Below are positions 22,268 to 32,942 of a stretch of 64,000 nt of DNA, one piece after another. Positions within the stretch are counted from its first letter, which is position 1. Each line of letters opens with the position of its first letter. The notes beneath the pieces are model-generated. The model worked only from the letters and a program-made list of their open reading frames with translations, was not told where the DNA came from and did no database searches. The position numbers and the translations under genes are program-made. The DNA comes from Polychytrium aggregatum (taxonomy: Eukaryota; Chytridiomycota; Chytridiomycetes; Polychytriales): contig NW_026516206.1 in the NCBI RefSeq assembly GCF_025602895.1, positions 744,001-808,000 on the forward strand. The letters are read 5' to 3'.

Positions 22268-22725
22268 ATACAGCGACAGCCGTACTCTGGCTGTCCAGCC
22301 AGTCCCGCCAGCCACACATTCTCTCGCGGCGCTCGGTGGAGCGCGTCCACCACCCAGCCCGCTGTGCTGCTGTGGACTGCTCTCTCCTGTGAGCGCAGCA
22401 CATCCCCCGCACATTGCTATTCTCGGACACCGCGTCGGCATCTGTGCGCGCCAGGGACTGCTCCCGTCGCACAGACGGCGCGTACTGTGGTCCTGCGGCC
22501 GTCAACAATGCCGTCAACAAGCGGTCGCGTCCGACGGGCAGTCCGAGTGCACCCGCCCAGCTGTCTGCTGCGATGTACAGCCGCCACGCGATTGTGACTG
22601 TCGCATGGACAACCGAGCTGCACAGCAAACCGGGCCGATGGAAAGAGAGTGAGCCGGAGAGCAAGCTGGAGAGCACCGGCGGCACAATAACGCAACGCAA
22701 TAGCACGGAATGGCCAATATCGCAA

Positions 22726-22790
22726 CACCACACCACCACACCACCACACCACCACACCACCACAACACCACAATACCACAATACCACACC
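22726..22790. repeat. ACCACA/ACCACC microsatellite
   Basis: Imperfect CACCA/CAATACCA tandem repeats in the RAS-PRP38 spacer. Confidence 0.8.
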
Positions 22791-23517
22791 AGCACGGCTC
22801 GACCCATCTGTAAACAAACCAGGCAAGACCAGCCGCGCACTCCGTATGAGCGGCTCTTGAGGCCACCCCCAGGCGTTGTGCCAGTCAGCCGCTCCGCTGC
22901 CCGCGCCCCTCACAAGGCCCAGGACACCCGCGTTGGGCTGCACATGTTACGGCGGTGCACACCGCTCCCTGCCAGAGCCGCGGCCGCCATGGGCAGGCCC
23001 ACAAAGCCAGCCCAGCACCCGACAAAGCCACACCGTCGCCTGTCGTCGCACAGGTGCCCGCGCCGCCGTCGCCTGCGTCCAAAAATGGTCGCCCCGTGCG
23101 CTCGGCCCCTTGCTGCTGCTGCTGCGCGCAACACAAGGTTCCGTGGTCGGCCTCGCCCTGGCCAGATGCCGCCACAACCGCGCCCGCACACACATGACCT
23201 GCCCTGCCGCTCGCGCGCGCCCATTGGCGCATTCCGGACCAAGCCGCTCCCGCGTGCAAGTCTGGTGCGACTTCCATGGCCGATCTGGAAGCGGTTCGGA
23301 TACAGCGTGCCAATGCTGAAGTGGAATGCTTTGGTGGTTGGATGGTTGCCGATCGATCTTGCTGAGCGACATCGATCGGCGTTCGCACTGGACTCGCTGA
23401 GGGAATGCCGACCATTGACTCCGTGGGACGGAAGGACTGTATTTCGGCGTTCCTCTGCGATGTGCCCGCCATCAACATGACATGGCATCGTGCCTCTGTC
23501 TGCCACCGCCTTGCTGT

Positions 23518-25895
23518 TCAGGCCTGCAGGGGCTTGAGCCCCAGCGACAGACGCATCTTGTTGGTCTCTTCGATCGACATCGATTCCCGGAAGGTGCCTT
23601 CGCTTCCGCCTGCGCTTGCTCCGGCCGGCTTGGCGCTCCGACTCTTCTCGTCGTCCCCGGATTTCTTCTTGAACAGCCCACTGACTTTCTTGGACGACCA
23701 GTTCTTGCTCTTCTTTCCGGCCGAGCTTCCCAGGAGGGCTTCGTCGACCTCGCCATCTTCCCGGGTGTGCGCACGCGCATCTTCGCGGCTGCGGGACCGA
23801 CCAGGGCTGGTGCTTCGAGAGGGCGATCTCTTGGACCGGTTGTCACGCTCTCTGTCCCGAGTTCGATCACGACTTGAATCGCGGCGCTCAGCGCTGTGGG
23901 CTCGGCCTTGGTTTCGGCTGCGGTATCGTTCCGGACTCTGTTCGCGATCGCGGCTGCGATCTCTGCGGCGTTCTCGGCTGTCGTTGCGACTGTGGATTCG
24001 ACTGCGGTTTCGGTCGCGGCTGTCGTTGCGTCGTCGATAGCGATCACGATCACGATCGCGATTGCGGTCTCGATCGTACCCGCGGTCCCTGTATCGGTCG
24101 CGGGACCCATCGCGAGACGGCGACCTGTGTCGATCGCGGCTTTCGTTTCGGCGGCGGTCGCGGCGACGATCTGCACTCGTGCTGCGATCTCGTCCCCGTG
24201 CTGAGTCCCGGCGATCCTTGTAGTCGGATGATTTGGGCGACTGGTCGTCCGGCAGTCTCTTGTCGTGGCCACCGTCCGGCCCTCTGCGGCCACCATCATC
24301 ATCGCTGCCGTGTTCTTGCGCCGAGTGTTCTGCCGGGGCAGGATCTGGACTCTCCCGATCGCTGTCGAGAAGATCCTGGCCCAGTTCGCTCTCGAGCGGG
24401 CTCACTCGAGGCTCCAGCTCGCCGAGTTCCTCGAGCACATGTCGTTTTGTTATCCGCGGCAAGATTGTGTCGCATACGCGCTCGGCCGTGAGCAGCTCAT
24501 CGACAAACTCGTCAATGAAGGTCAGATCGTATCCCTCTGTTATGGGCATGGCAAAGGTTATCCACCTGGTCTGTCCTGCAAATCGCTCGTGTCGTCGTCT
24601 GGACCCGATCCCTGATCCTGCCAGTTGCGCGCCCCGAATCGGCGCCATTCATAACATACTCATTCCTCGTCGTCGCAACTTGCGCTTGTCGAGCAGGAGT
24701 GGCTCGAGTGACTTGTATATCTCTACAGACGTGCCTGTCAGGCGCAGATAAAATGCACCCAGGGCGCGTAGATATCTATCTCCCACGGGAATCGTTGAGC
24801 AACCGGGGCGAATTGTTTGTCGCGACAGCCATGAATGAGCCAAACAGGATCAGAATAAACGATCTGAATACAGGACTCGGCAGGCGCTTACGGCTAAATT
24901 GGCATCGACTCGCCTTTCTGGGAAGAGTCTGTGCTACTGACAGTCGACCAGCACTGACTCGGATGCGATATCTATGCAGGGTTGACAGTGCTGGACCAGT
25001 CTCACAAGACGGCCCACACGATCCGCTAATCAGGACACATGAACCCCACTTGGTGCTTACTTGAATTCCTCGTCCTCGATAAACAGCTGGATGATCTCCT
25101 TCTCTGGCTGGAGTTGCAGCAGCTTCAGGGTAAGACACAGAAACTCGGTCGGTCTTTGATTGCCATGCTGCCCTCCGATGTACTTGAGTGCCACGGCTTT
25201 GTCGACCAGGGTCTCCGCTGCTCTCCGCCGAGCAAATCACAAGAGGGAACTAAAGTAAATGAAGGCCCAAAGCCAATGGTCGGCCTATCGCCGTGAGGCT
25301 GGCTTTACCTCCTCCCCCTCCTCCCCAATGAAAGCGAAGCTGGTGAAGACAAATGCTATCCAGGACTTGGCGGACGAATGCGGCAACCCCGAGAAGCCGA
25401 ATCGGGCCGATCGGAGCAGTCCGGATGGCGCAGTTGAGCCTATCAATGCCGCCACGCACAACCAATAACGTCCCGGACTTTGATGTTGATACGATCGATA
25501 CTGGCCCAGACAGAGGCCAGTAATATCGACACCAGCCCAAGCGACGCCCCGGATAGAGTGGAAGCCGATGCTCACCGGACAATCCGAAACACTGCTCCTT
25601 CCAATAGAGGGTGTCGAGGATGCGCGTTCGGATGATCTTTTCAATCAGGAACTGGGGGTTGGTTCCGTGGAGAGCAACAGCATGGGTCGCTGTTGGAGTA
25701 GTTGTGCAGGTTAGTCAGAGCAATTGCAGACCCTGGAGAGGGTCGAGATCGGCTCATCACCGGCGGCATGTCTGGCAGAGCCCCCTTGGTGAATAGAATG
25801 GACAAACGAGCCCCCGAGCTGCATGAGACGCATTGAATCGATGAGATGGAGGTTGCGCCTCTGGAATCGAGATCCGTACCAGTCCGGTTTGCCAT
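23518..25895 (-). CDS. PRP38: Pre-mRNA-splicing factor 38 (PRP38 / PRPF38A)
   Basis: Five exons, 25880-25895, 25576-25689, 25061-25217, 24660-24775 and 23518-24536, give 473 aa. Residues 1-190 are a full PRP38 domain: MANRTAT, HGTNPQFLIEKIIRTRI, YWKEQCFGLS, LQPEKEIIQLFIEDEEFKYL, RALGAFYLRLTGT, FIDEFVDELLTAERVCD and LEPRVSPLE. The last exon then encodes a long Arg/Ser/Asp-rich tail (about 250-400) as in SR-type splicing proteins. The C-terminus contains IEETNKMRLSLGLKPL, a motif I know from SART1/Snu66 tri-snRNP proteins. PRP38 acts in B-complex activation of the spliceosome and U4/U6 unwinding. The first coding exon is only 16 nt. The gene diverges from PEX4. Confidence 0.93.
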
Positions 25896-26475
25896 CGTGC
25901 GATCGTTCCTTTGGGCGACAAGGTCAGGGCGGGGTCGTTTCTGGGCGATTGAGCTGCTGCGGACAGAGACAGGCCGGTTGGGCGAGGGTCAGAATAGGCG
26001 CATACGATCGGCACTGCATCGAGCAAGTGATGGCCAGGTGGTGGCCAGATGGGCAGCCGCCCGCGACAGGCCCGAGACCAACCTCGAGGACCGCCTTGCA
26101 GATGATCGCCTCGACGACCGGCGCCTGGATCGGTTGGCAAGAGATCGCTCTTGGGCGCCGCTGGCGACGCAGACAAAAGTGTCGCGGCCACACACACACG
26201 CAGGACCAATCGGCTGCGAAACCGGGGGTTTCCGGCATGAGCCCGGCGGCTTCTCGGCCTTGTTTGCCATCGGCGCTTTCCGCAGCCCGCTGCGTTCCTC
26301 TTGCACTGCCGAGCAGCGACATCCAGGATCCAAGACGGTCGGGCTGGCCAAACGGCATCCAGGAGACCTGCGGCCTCCCGCTCTCGCATCCATCGCATCC
26401 ATCGCATCCATCGCATCCATCGCATCCATCACCGTCATCACCGTCGCTGTCACCGCCATTGCAGCTTCCCGCAAC
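25896..26475. other. Divergent promoter region PRP38 / PEX4
   Basis: 580 bp between two divergent start codons. It includes a CATCCATCG-type tandem repeat at about 26387-26432 close to the PEX4 ATG. Long open frames on both strands are shadows. Confidence 0.5.
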
Positions 26476-27537
26476 ATGGATCCTGTCTCAAAGCGACTTC
26501 TGAAGGAACTGGCGGACTGCCGTCGCAGCCTGGCCTCGCAGCAGCCCGCACCAGAGATGGAGCTGATTGCCGAGCTCGGCCCCATCGACGACGAGGATCT
26601 GTTTGCCTGGAAAGCTGTCCTGAATGGGCCTCTCGATTCTCCATACCAGGGTGTGTGTCCGGATCGCTTGCCCATGGAGCCTGCCAGAGGACGCACGATG
26701 GCTCTCCGTCGATCTTGCTTTCGGCATTCTCGCTTTCGCTCTTGCTTTTGGCATTCTTGTCTTCGTTTTTGCTCAATCCCACGACAAACCCCACAGAGCA
26801 ACCAAAGGGTCCGAGCAGCGAGTCCATCTCGCCGCGGCCGTATCTGGACTGCCGATTAACACCCGTTCCATCGTCGCAGGCGGCCAGTTTGAGGTTCTCT
26901 TCCATATCCCGCCCCAGTATCCGATACATCCGCCCTCGGCCAAGTTCACAACGACCATATGCCACCCAAACGTCCACTTCAAGGCAAGTTTCCTGCTCAT
27001 CCCTGCTATGGCTCACGGCACTCGAGCATTGATGCCATCCAGCCCCCTATGCCAGCCTACCAGGATCCGCTCGTATGGCCATCCTGGATGTTCCTGGTGG
27101 AGCAGTCGTTGATATCGCACGCCGACAATACCTGGTTTAGCTGGCCTCTGACGCTGTTTCCTTCGTTTTCGTGGCTAGACAGGAGAAATCTGTCTCGACA
27201 TCCTGAAAGACGCCTGGAGTCCGACGTGGACGATTGCCTCGACCTGCGTGGCCATCGGCGTCCTTTTGACGGTATGAGGGAACTCGGCAGGCTGCGTTTC
27301 GGCCACATCCACCGCCTCTGCGGCCCGCTGCTTTGCCTCACTTTATTCCACGGCATCGAATTCACACGAATGGTCTCTATCCTGGCCCCACTTTGTTTGC
27401 ACTCGAACGTTCAGTCCCCCGAGCCCAACAGCCCGCTGAACTGCGACGCCGCAAATCTCCTGCGGTGCGGCGATACCCGAGGATACAACTCGCTTGTGCG
27501 CATGTACACTCTGCTGCATGCCATGCCGAGGTCATGA
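26476..27537 (+). CDS. PEX4: Peroxisomal ubiquitin-conjugating enzyme E2 (Pex4-like)
   Basis: Four exons, 26476-26650, 26880-26983, 27179-27271 and 27415-27537, give 164 aa. An E2 fold is clear: DLFAWKAVLNGP, the HPN signature (ICHPNVHFK) and the catalytic cysteine in TGEICLDILKDAWSP. The C-terminal block SPEPNSPLNCDAANLLRCGD followed by TRGYNSLVRMYT is typical of Pex4. Pex4 mono-ubiquitinates the import receptor Pex5 at the peroxisome so that it can be recycled. Intron 2 (26984-27178) begins with GC (AAG|GCAAGT) and ends GTGGCTAG; with this the motif HFKTGEICLD is exact. Other introns are GT-AG. Confidence 0.88.
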
Positions 27538-28185
27538 CCGAGCCTCGGCGCATATCACCTGCACTGGCTGTTCGTGTCCGATCTGTATCATATCCCACGA
27601 TCTTACCTGCTGGGTTCGGTCGGGAAAGAGATTGCTCTGCGCCTTCACCTCATACTCCTGTTTCGGAAGGGGGATGAGAGCGTGCGGCATATGCCAGGCA
27701 TTCAGCTCGCACTCACGATGTTGTGTGCAGAATCAGCATTGCGATGCCACTGGCTGAAGATGGTTTCGGCTTCACAGCCCGCACAGTCCCGCACAGTCCC
27801 GCAGCTCTATCCCGCAGCACCAGGCAGCCAATCCAACACAAATCCAGCCGTACCCAATCCGTCCATTCTCTGTCGTCCTCTCCACGGCGGTGTAATTTGA
27901 TTGCTGTCTCATCGTGCTGGACAGAAGCCCCGCCTGCAAGTCGAATTCCGACTTGCCGTCTGTGGAGAACCCGGTGGAGTGTCATATGCGCCGCTGTTTT
28001 GGAAACAATGTGCTCGCTCTCACGACAGAAATCTGTTCTCGTCGGCCGTCTTTGCTGTGTCTGCCCTCCAATCTTTAAGCGGCGAGGTCGTCAAGAAGCG
28101 TTCTGGTACATATCTGTGGCCCCGCTCATCCCCTCCCCCTTCCCAGTATCATCAGTTCCTCCCTCCGCCAAGCTTTTGCCCCAGT
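27538..28185. other. Spacer between PEX4 and the kinase gene
   Basis: No gene recognised. The kinase frame is open upstream of its ATG to about 27901 but without another in-frame ATG, so this is taken as 5' UTR. Confidence 0.45.
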
Positions 28186-30897
28186 ATGCCGCTCGAGATA
28201 TCTACAATCGTCACTGGGGTGTCGGCCCTGGTCTACGACGTGTCCATCAGCTCGCTCGTGGGAACGCTTCAGGGGTCGTTCAAACTCTTCTCCGCCATCA
28301 AGCTGGTTGAAGAGAACAAGAAGATATGGACCCGTTTGGCCAACCTCTCCTTCCAGATTCTGCAGACCCTCGTCCAGTGCCAGTCACCTTCCGCTGTCTT
28401 TGCCCAGCAAGCCGACCGCCTGCAGCAATTTCACAACAAGGCATACAACTATGTGACCGACCTCCAGTCCCGTCCCAAGATCGAGAGACTCTACAAGGGC
28501 CGCACAACCAGGGCCAATATCGAGCAGCTCTGTCGAGAGCTTGACCTGCTCTGGCAGAGCGCTGCCACGGCGCTGTCGATCTCTGCCGTCAAGCGTCTGA
28601 AGCAGTCCGATCTCTCCCACGCCATACAAGACGACCAAGCCCAGGAAGAAGCTCTCCTGGCTCAGATTTCGGCTCTCCTCAGCCAAGAAGACTCCTCTGT
28701 TCTTGGCCTCGTTGGCATCTATCTCGACATGCCCGACTGGAAGATCCGCCAGACCACTGCAGCGCTGATGGCCTTGGCCGAGGACAGCAGCTCTACCGCG
28801 ATGGCTGATAGGATAGTCAAGCCCCTCCTGGCGATGCTCCAGCGGCTCTCTAGCGTTGCTCGCTCGATGAAGCCCGAGCCTTGGCGGATCCCAGCCAACG
28901 CCGTCACCAACCGCTCCCCGGATCCCGTTGCCCGAGGAGGATTCGGGCAGGTCTACATAGCATCGTACTACGGCTTGGATGTGGCCGTCAAGGAGCTCCT
29001 GTGTAGCTACGACGAAAAGGAGATTGGTGAATTCCGCCGAGAAATCTACATATGGCACAAGCTCAGCCACACTAACATCCTGCCTCTCCTGGGCGCCTGC
29101 GATACGGCCGATCGCCCCTTCATGGTCTCGCCGTTCATGCGCAACGGTACTCTCCGCCGCTTCATCTCTGACCCTGAAAACAGGCGCCCCCTCAGCGACA
29201 AGCTCCAGCTGATGTTCCAGGTCGCCTCGGGGATGGCCTATCTCCACGACCACCACATTATCCACGGCGACCTCAAGCCTCTCAATGTTCTCCTCGACAC
29301 CGGGCTGCGGGCCGTCATCTCGGACTTTGGCATGGCCCGCACCAAGCACACGTCTATCTCGGCCTCCATAGGCAAGCACAATGAGAGCATCGGTGGCACG
29401 CTCGACTACATGGCCCCGGAGATGCTCGACGACGAGAAGCCCGTGGACTCGACCAAGAAGACGGACGTCTATGCCTTTGCAATCACGCTCTTCGAGGTGA
29501 TCAACAACGGCAACCGAGTGTGGGTGACAGTCGACGGCAAACCCATGCGACCCAGCGCCATCGAGCGCCATGTGTGCAAGGGCAGCCGACCCAAGCGGCT
29601 CGAAGGAGTTCCTGACGAGATCTGGTCGCTGATCGAGCAATGTTGGCACCAATCTCCATCGGAGCGACCCAAATTCGCAGAGATTCTCACCAGTCTGGAT
29701 CCCTACAAAGACCCCAATCCCGCTGTAGACACTCTGTCCAACATCATCTCGTCCTCGCCCCCGTCCTCGATCTTGTCCTCGCCCACACACACATTCGATC
29801 TCGCCAAGCCGACTGTGGACCTTGAAACCGGGAACGACTTTCTATGCTTGCAGCCCGGCTGTCCCGACCGATCTCTCAGCCCGTGCTCGGTCCAGTCCGA
29901 CGCTGATCTGGATTCCTTCCCAGGCGTGCCGGCTTCCCTCCAGCAGCTCTGCAAACAAGGAGACCCAAAGGCATGCATGCAGGCAGCCAAGGCGATCACT
30001 GAGGCCAAGCTCGCATCGGATCCGGCTTGGGGACATGCGGCCCGGCTCTTTCGTGCAGCCGCAAACCACGGCAGCCCGGAGGCAAAGTTCCACCTTGCCT
30101 GGCTGAGTCTTGCTGGAATCGGAACAGAGCAGAGCGACGCCGAGGCCCTGGCACTCTGGCAGCAAATCCACGACACCTCCAACGACGCAGAGATAAAGCC
30201 CATCAGCACCTTTTTGCTGGGCTGGCTTTGCTATCTGGGCCGGGGATCGCAGCAGCAAAACAAGGAGAAGGGAATCGTCCTGATGCGGCAGAGCAAGACC
30301 AACGACTTCACGCTTGCCGAGGACAGTCTCGAGCCCGAATCCGATCCCGTCTCGTCCAACTCTGTCGTCGCCCAGCTATTCTTCCGGCTCTGTCTGCTCG
30401 GCTCGGAGCAGGACTGGCTGTGCAAGCATCTAGAAGCCGTCTGCCACATCGGCGGCTTCGGCACCGCCAAGGACCAGGCCATGGCTGCGGATTTGTTCGA
30501 CAGCCTTGCCAACCAAGGACACGATGTGAGCCAGCACTGGTTGGGCCGATGCTATGGCTGGGGCTGGGGTGTGCCCCGAAACGACCCCATGTCCTTCAAC
30601 TGGTACAGCCAAGCTGCGAGCCAGCACAACTCGTATGCCCAGAGCATGGTCGGCCGATGCTATCGGAACGGCTGGGGAGTTGCCAAGGACGACGTCAAGG
30701 CCGTCGAATGGTACACCAAGTCGGCCGAGCAGGGAAACGCCGTTGCTCAATGGAACCTTGGTCGCTGCTATGAGCACGGCACAGGGGTCGCCGTGGATAT
30801 GGAACGAGCTGTGCTATGGTATGAAAAGGCCGCTGATCGGGGACTCACGGCTGCAAGGCATCGGGCCCAGCGGATCAAGGACCAGCGCCGAGTCTGA
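28186..30897 (+). CDS. TKL-type protein kinase with N-terminal helical (MLKL/HeLo-like) domain and Sel1 repeats
   Basis: Single exon of 903 aa; ATG at 28186 is the first in frame. Residues about 1-200 are predicted all-helical with heptad-like leucines (TLQGSFKLFSAIKLVEENKK, ICRELDLLWQSA-like), resembling the MLKL N-terminal/HeLo-type bundle. The kinase domain spans about 240-505: GGFGQVY, VAVKELL, HGDLKPLNVLLD (HGD instead of HRD), SDFGMA and DYMAPEML, so it keeps the Lys, Asp and DFG needed for catalysis. The C-terminal third (about 590-900) is a series of Sel1-like repeats such as LGRCYGWGWGVPRNDPMSFN and GRCYRNGWGVAKDD. Sel1 repeats bind partner proteins. Similar kinase-Sel1 proteins are common in early-diverging fungi. 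Substrate unknown; the helical domain call is inferred from pattern, not alignment. Confidence 0.85.
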   Translation: MPLEISTIVTGVSALVYDVSISSLVGTLQGSFKLFSAIKLVEENKKIWTRLANLSFQILQTLVQCQSPSAVFAQQADRLQQFHNKAYNYVTDLQSRPKIERLYKGRTTRANIEQLCRELDLLWQSAATALSISAVKRLKQSDLSHAIQDDQAQEEALLAQISALLSQEDSSVLGLVGIYLDMPDWKIRQTTAALMALAEDSSSTAMADRIVKPLLAMLQRLSSVARSMKPEPWRIPANAVTNRSPDPVARGGFGQVYIASYYGLDVAVKELLCSYDEKEIGEFRREIYIWHKLSHTNILPLLGACDTADRPFMVSPFMRNGTLRRFISDPENRRPLSDKLQLMFQVASGMAYLHDHHIIHGDLKPLNVLLDTGLRAVISDFGMARTKHTSISASIGKHNESIGGTLDYMAPEMLDDEKPVDSTKKTDVYAFAITLFEVINNGNRVWVTVDGKPMRPSAIERHVCKGSRPKRLEGVPDEIWSLIEQCWHQSPSERPKFAEILTSLDPYKDPNPAVDTLSNIISSSPPSSILSSPTHTFDLAKPTVDLETGNDFLCLQPGCPDRSLSPCSVQSDADLDSFPGVPASLQQLCKQGDPKACMQAAKAITEAKLASDPAWGHAARLFRAAANHGSPEAKFHLAWLSLAGIGTEQSDAEALALWQQIHDTSNDAEIKPISTFLLGWLCYLGRGSQQQNKEKGIVLMRQSKTNDFTLAEDSLEPESDPVSSNSVVAQLFFRLCLLGSEQDWLCKHLEAVCHIGGFGTAKDQAMAADLFDSLANQGHDVSQHWLGRCYGWGWGVPRNDPMSFNWYSQAASQHNSYAQSMVGRCYRNGWGVAKDDVKAVEWYTKSAEQGNAVAQWNLGRCYEHGTGVAVDMERAVLWYEKAADRGLTAARHRAQRIKDQRRV

Positions 30898-31049
30898 ATC
30901 CAAGCTCGGAAGGCCGGAATGTCGGAAGGCCGGAATGCTAGAAGCACAATCATTATTTGCACAGCCAAGACCCACTGCCGGAGAAGACCACTTCCACATA
31001 CAACGCCCGTCCGCGAACAAGCGAATGGACACGGATTCAACAATCGGAT

Positions 31050-32335
31050 TCAGTCATCGAGCACTTTGGAGTTTGCTTGTTGCTCGCCCCAGCTGTGCGA
31101 CCAATACGTAATGGTATAGGGTTGCTGTCCGGGCTTGCCTTCGGCCCCAAGAGCCAACTTGCATGCGCTTCCGTTGAACTGCGGCGACTGGGCACTGCAG
31201 ATAGCGCCAATCTGGTGGGCGTTTGCCCAGCTGTACGGATAAATGTAGCCTGATACCAGGGCCAAGATTAGGAATATATGGACTCGCTACCCACCGGGAG
31301 CCGCTGGCACCGGCAATTCTGTCGAGAGCCAGCCAATGCTCAGGCATGCCTCACCGAGGCTTACCATCATCGAGGGCGACCAGACCTTGAATGTCGTTGT
31401 GATTTGAATATGTCCTGAAGAGGACCACAGGGCCAGCGAGCTCCTCGGCCGTGGTGTTGGCATCTGATCTCCTGAAAGCTCGCATGATCTCGTTGACGAC
31501 GAACATCCAGAAGGGATGTCCGGGTGCGCTCGCCATCCATGCGTTCGGCAGCGAGTGCTCAAACTGTGTGTCCAGACCCATGAAGCTGATGAGGGCAGAT
31601 CCGCGCTCGATCAGCGCAGGCCCACCCTCGACAACAGGTGCATCCATGGCTCGGAGACACTCCATGTCGAGATCGGCATATACCCCTCCGTACTTGTACA
31701 TGTAAAAGTAGCGAGAGGCATCGGCCCGGTTGATGTTCTTTGGAAGGGCGTCGTATGTGTCGAGGAACCACGGGAAGCTGGTCTCGATGAACTTGCGGTT
31801 CATGTCGTCTGTCCACAAGATGTAGGTCCATGTGGGATGATGCTGCTTCCATGAGTCGGACCACTGCACAAATTTCTGCATGACATTCGGCAACGGACAG
31901 ATAGATCAATACAGTTATAGTAGATTTCTGCTCCTGCTGCTCCTGTTGCTGCTACTGTTGCTGCTACTGTTGCTACTGTTGCTACTGTTGCTACTGTTGC
32001 TACTGGCATTGCTGTCTTCAGCAACTCCGGGCATATACACAGGGCCCCCTCCGATGCAAAGACGTTAGGAAGCTGCGCTCATGAATTCGCAATATATCCC
32101 CATACGCCCGATGGGCACTGACCTTGGGTAATGCCTCGGTTTTCCACGACTGATGGATAATTTTGGGGATACTGACGCCGACACCAGGATCGATGAGGAT
32201 GTGGTCTGATGGGCTGGCTGGCCATCCGGCGAGCTCCCCCGTCCGCTGCTGAGGCAGATACCAGAGCGTCCAGAGGAGCACTATTCCGATGATGCACAAG
32301 GCAAAGTGACGAGAGCGGTTTGAGTTGAGCACCAT
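31050..32335 (-). CDS. GT32-family glycosyltransferase, tandem copy 1 (type II membrane protein)
   Basis: Three exons, 32123-32335, 31365-31875 and 31050-31249, give 307 aa. A short cytosolic tail and a single membrane anchor (about 12-28, ALCIIGIVLLWTLWY) precede IPKIIHQSWKTEALPK, the usual opening of Gly_transf_sug (OCH1/SUR1-like) enzymes. Exon 2 has NINRADASRYFYMYKYGG, the DXD metal/nucleotide-sugar motif (YADLDMEC) and PGHPFWMFVVNE. The last exon ends with TYWSHSW. By family it transfers a sugar from a nucleotide donor in the Golgi; the acceptor is unknown. It is downstream of two paralogs in the same orientation. Exon 2 is almost identical at DNA level to copy 2. Confidence 0.85.
31920..32003. 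repeat. TTGCTACTG tandem repeat in intron 1 of GT32 copy 1
   Basis: About nine units of TTGCTACTG/TTGCTGCTA in the 247-nt first intron, absent from the other two copies. Confidence 0.85.
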
Positions 32336-32942
32336 CGGTCCGGAAATGCATAAGTTGAGCAAGACGAAGAACAAGGCACGGCGACGCCGATGCTGCCGGT
32401 CTCGGAAAGCACCCAGGCCCAAACCGCCTCTCCCTCATTGTTCGGATGCGGGTGGGAAGGGGGGTGGCGGGGCTTGATTGTGCAAGGGGGCGTCTGGGCT
32501 GGCGGCTGGGGAGGACAGGCCGGGACCCCGCACACAGATGGCTTGTGGATCGGTTGATGTTGATTGATCTGGCTGAACGGCTTTGATCGGTACCCAAATC
32601 AGACTTCTCTCTTTGTTCTGTCTCTCTCCCTCATCCCAGGTATGTCTTCTTGCTCTGACCTGCAGCGGCTCACTGGTCCCCGTCGTGCCCGCTCATGCCA
32701 TGCATCCCCTGCTCACACAGGACACTACAGGAGATGATTTGACCCACTCGGTCGTTGTTGGCCAAGCGTACGGTCTGATATGATCCGACAACGACGTGTT
32801 CTTGCCCGAGCGAGATGGTGTACCCATTGTCTGTATGGCATGGGGTCCGTGGCCGGTATACGGATGATTCTATTGCTTGATTGATCGTGGGGATGACTCT
32901 GCCCCGTGCACTCCAGTTGGGCTCGCAAGGTATAACAGTTCA
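32336..32942. other. Spacer between GT32 copies 1 and 2
   Basis: No gene recognised. Confidence 0.45.

Larger units (their letters stand above)
21911..23517. other. Low-complexity intergenic region
   Basis: About 1.6 kb between the start of RAS and the end of PRP38, both on the minus strand. It contains a CAG/CAA run (22214-22267), an ACC/ACA-rich run (22726-22790) and otherwise GC-rich sequence with overlapping open frames in all six frames, none with a domain. Probably a long promoter/5' UTR for RAS; no gene supported. Confidence 0.5.

Noticed and set aside
21873-22943. A 356-codon minus-strand frame upstream of RAS
   Set aside because: Its length comes from translating the CAG run and the ACC repeat; no conserved segment, and it overlaps the first RAS exon in another frame.
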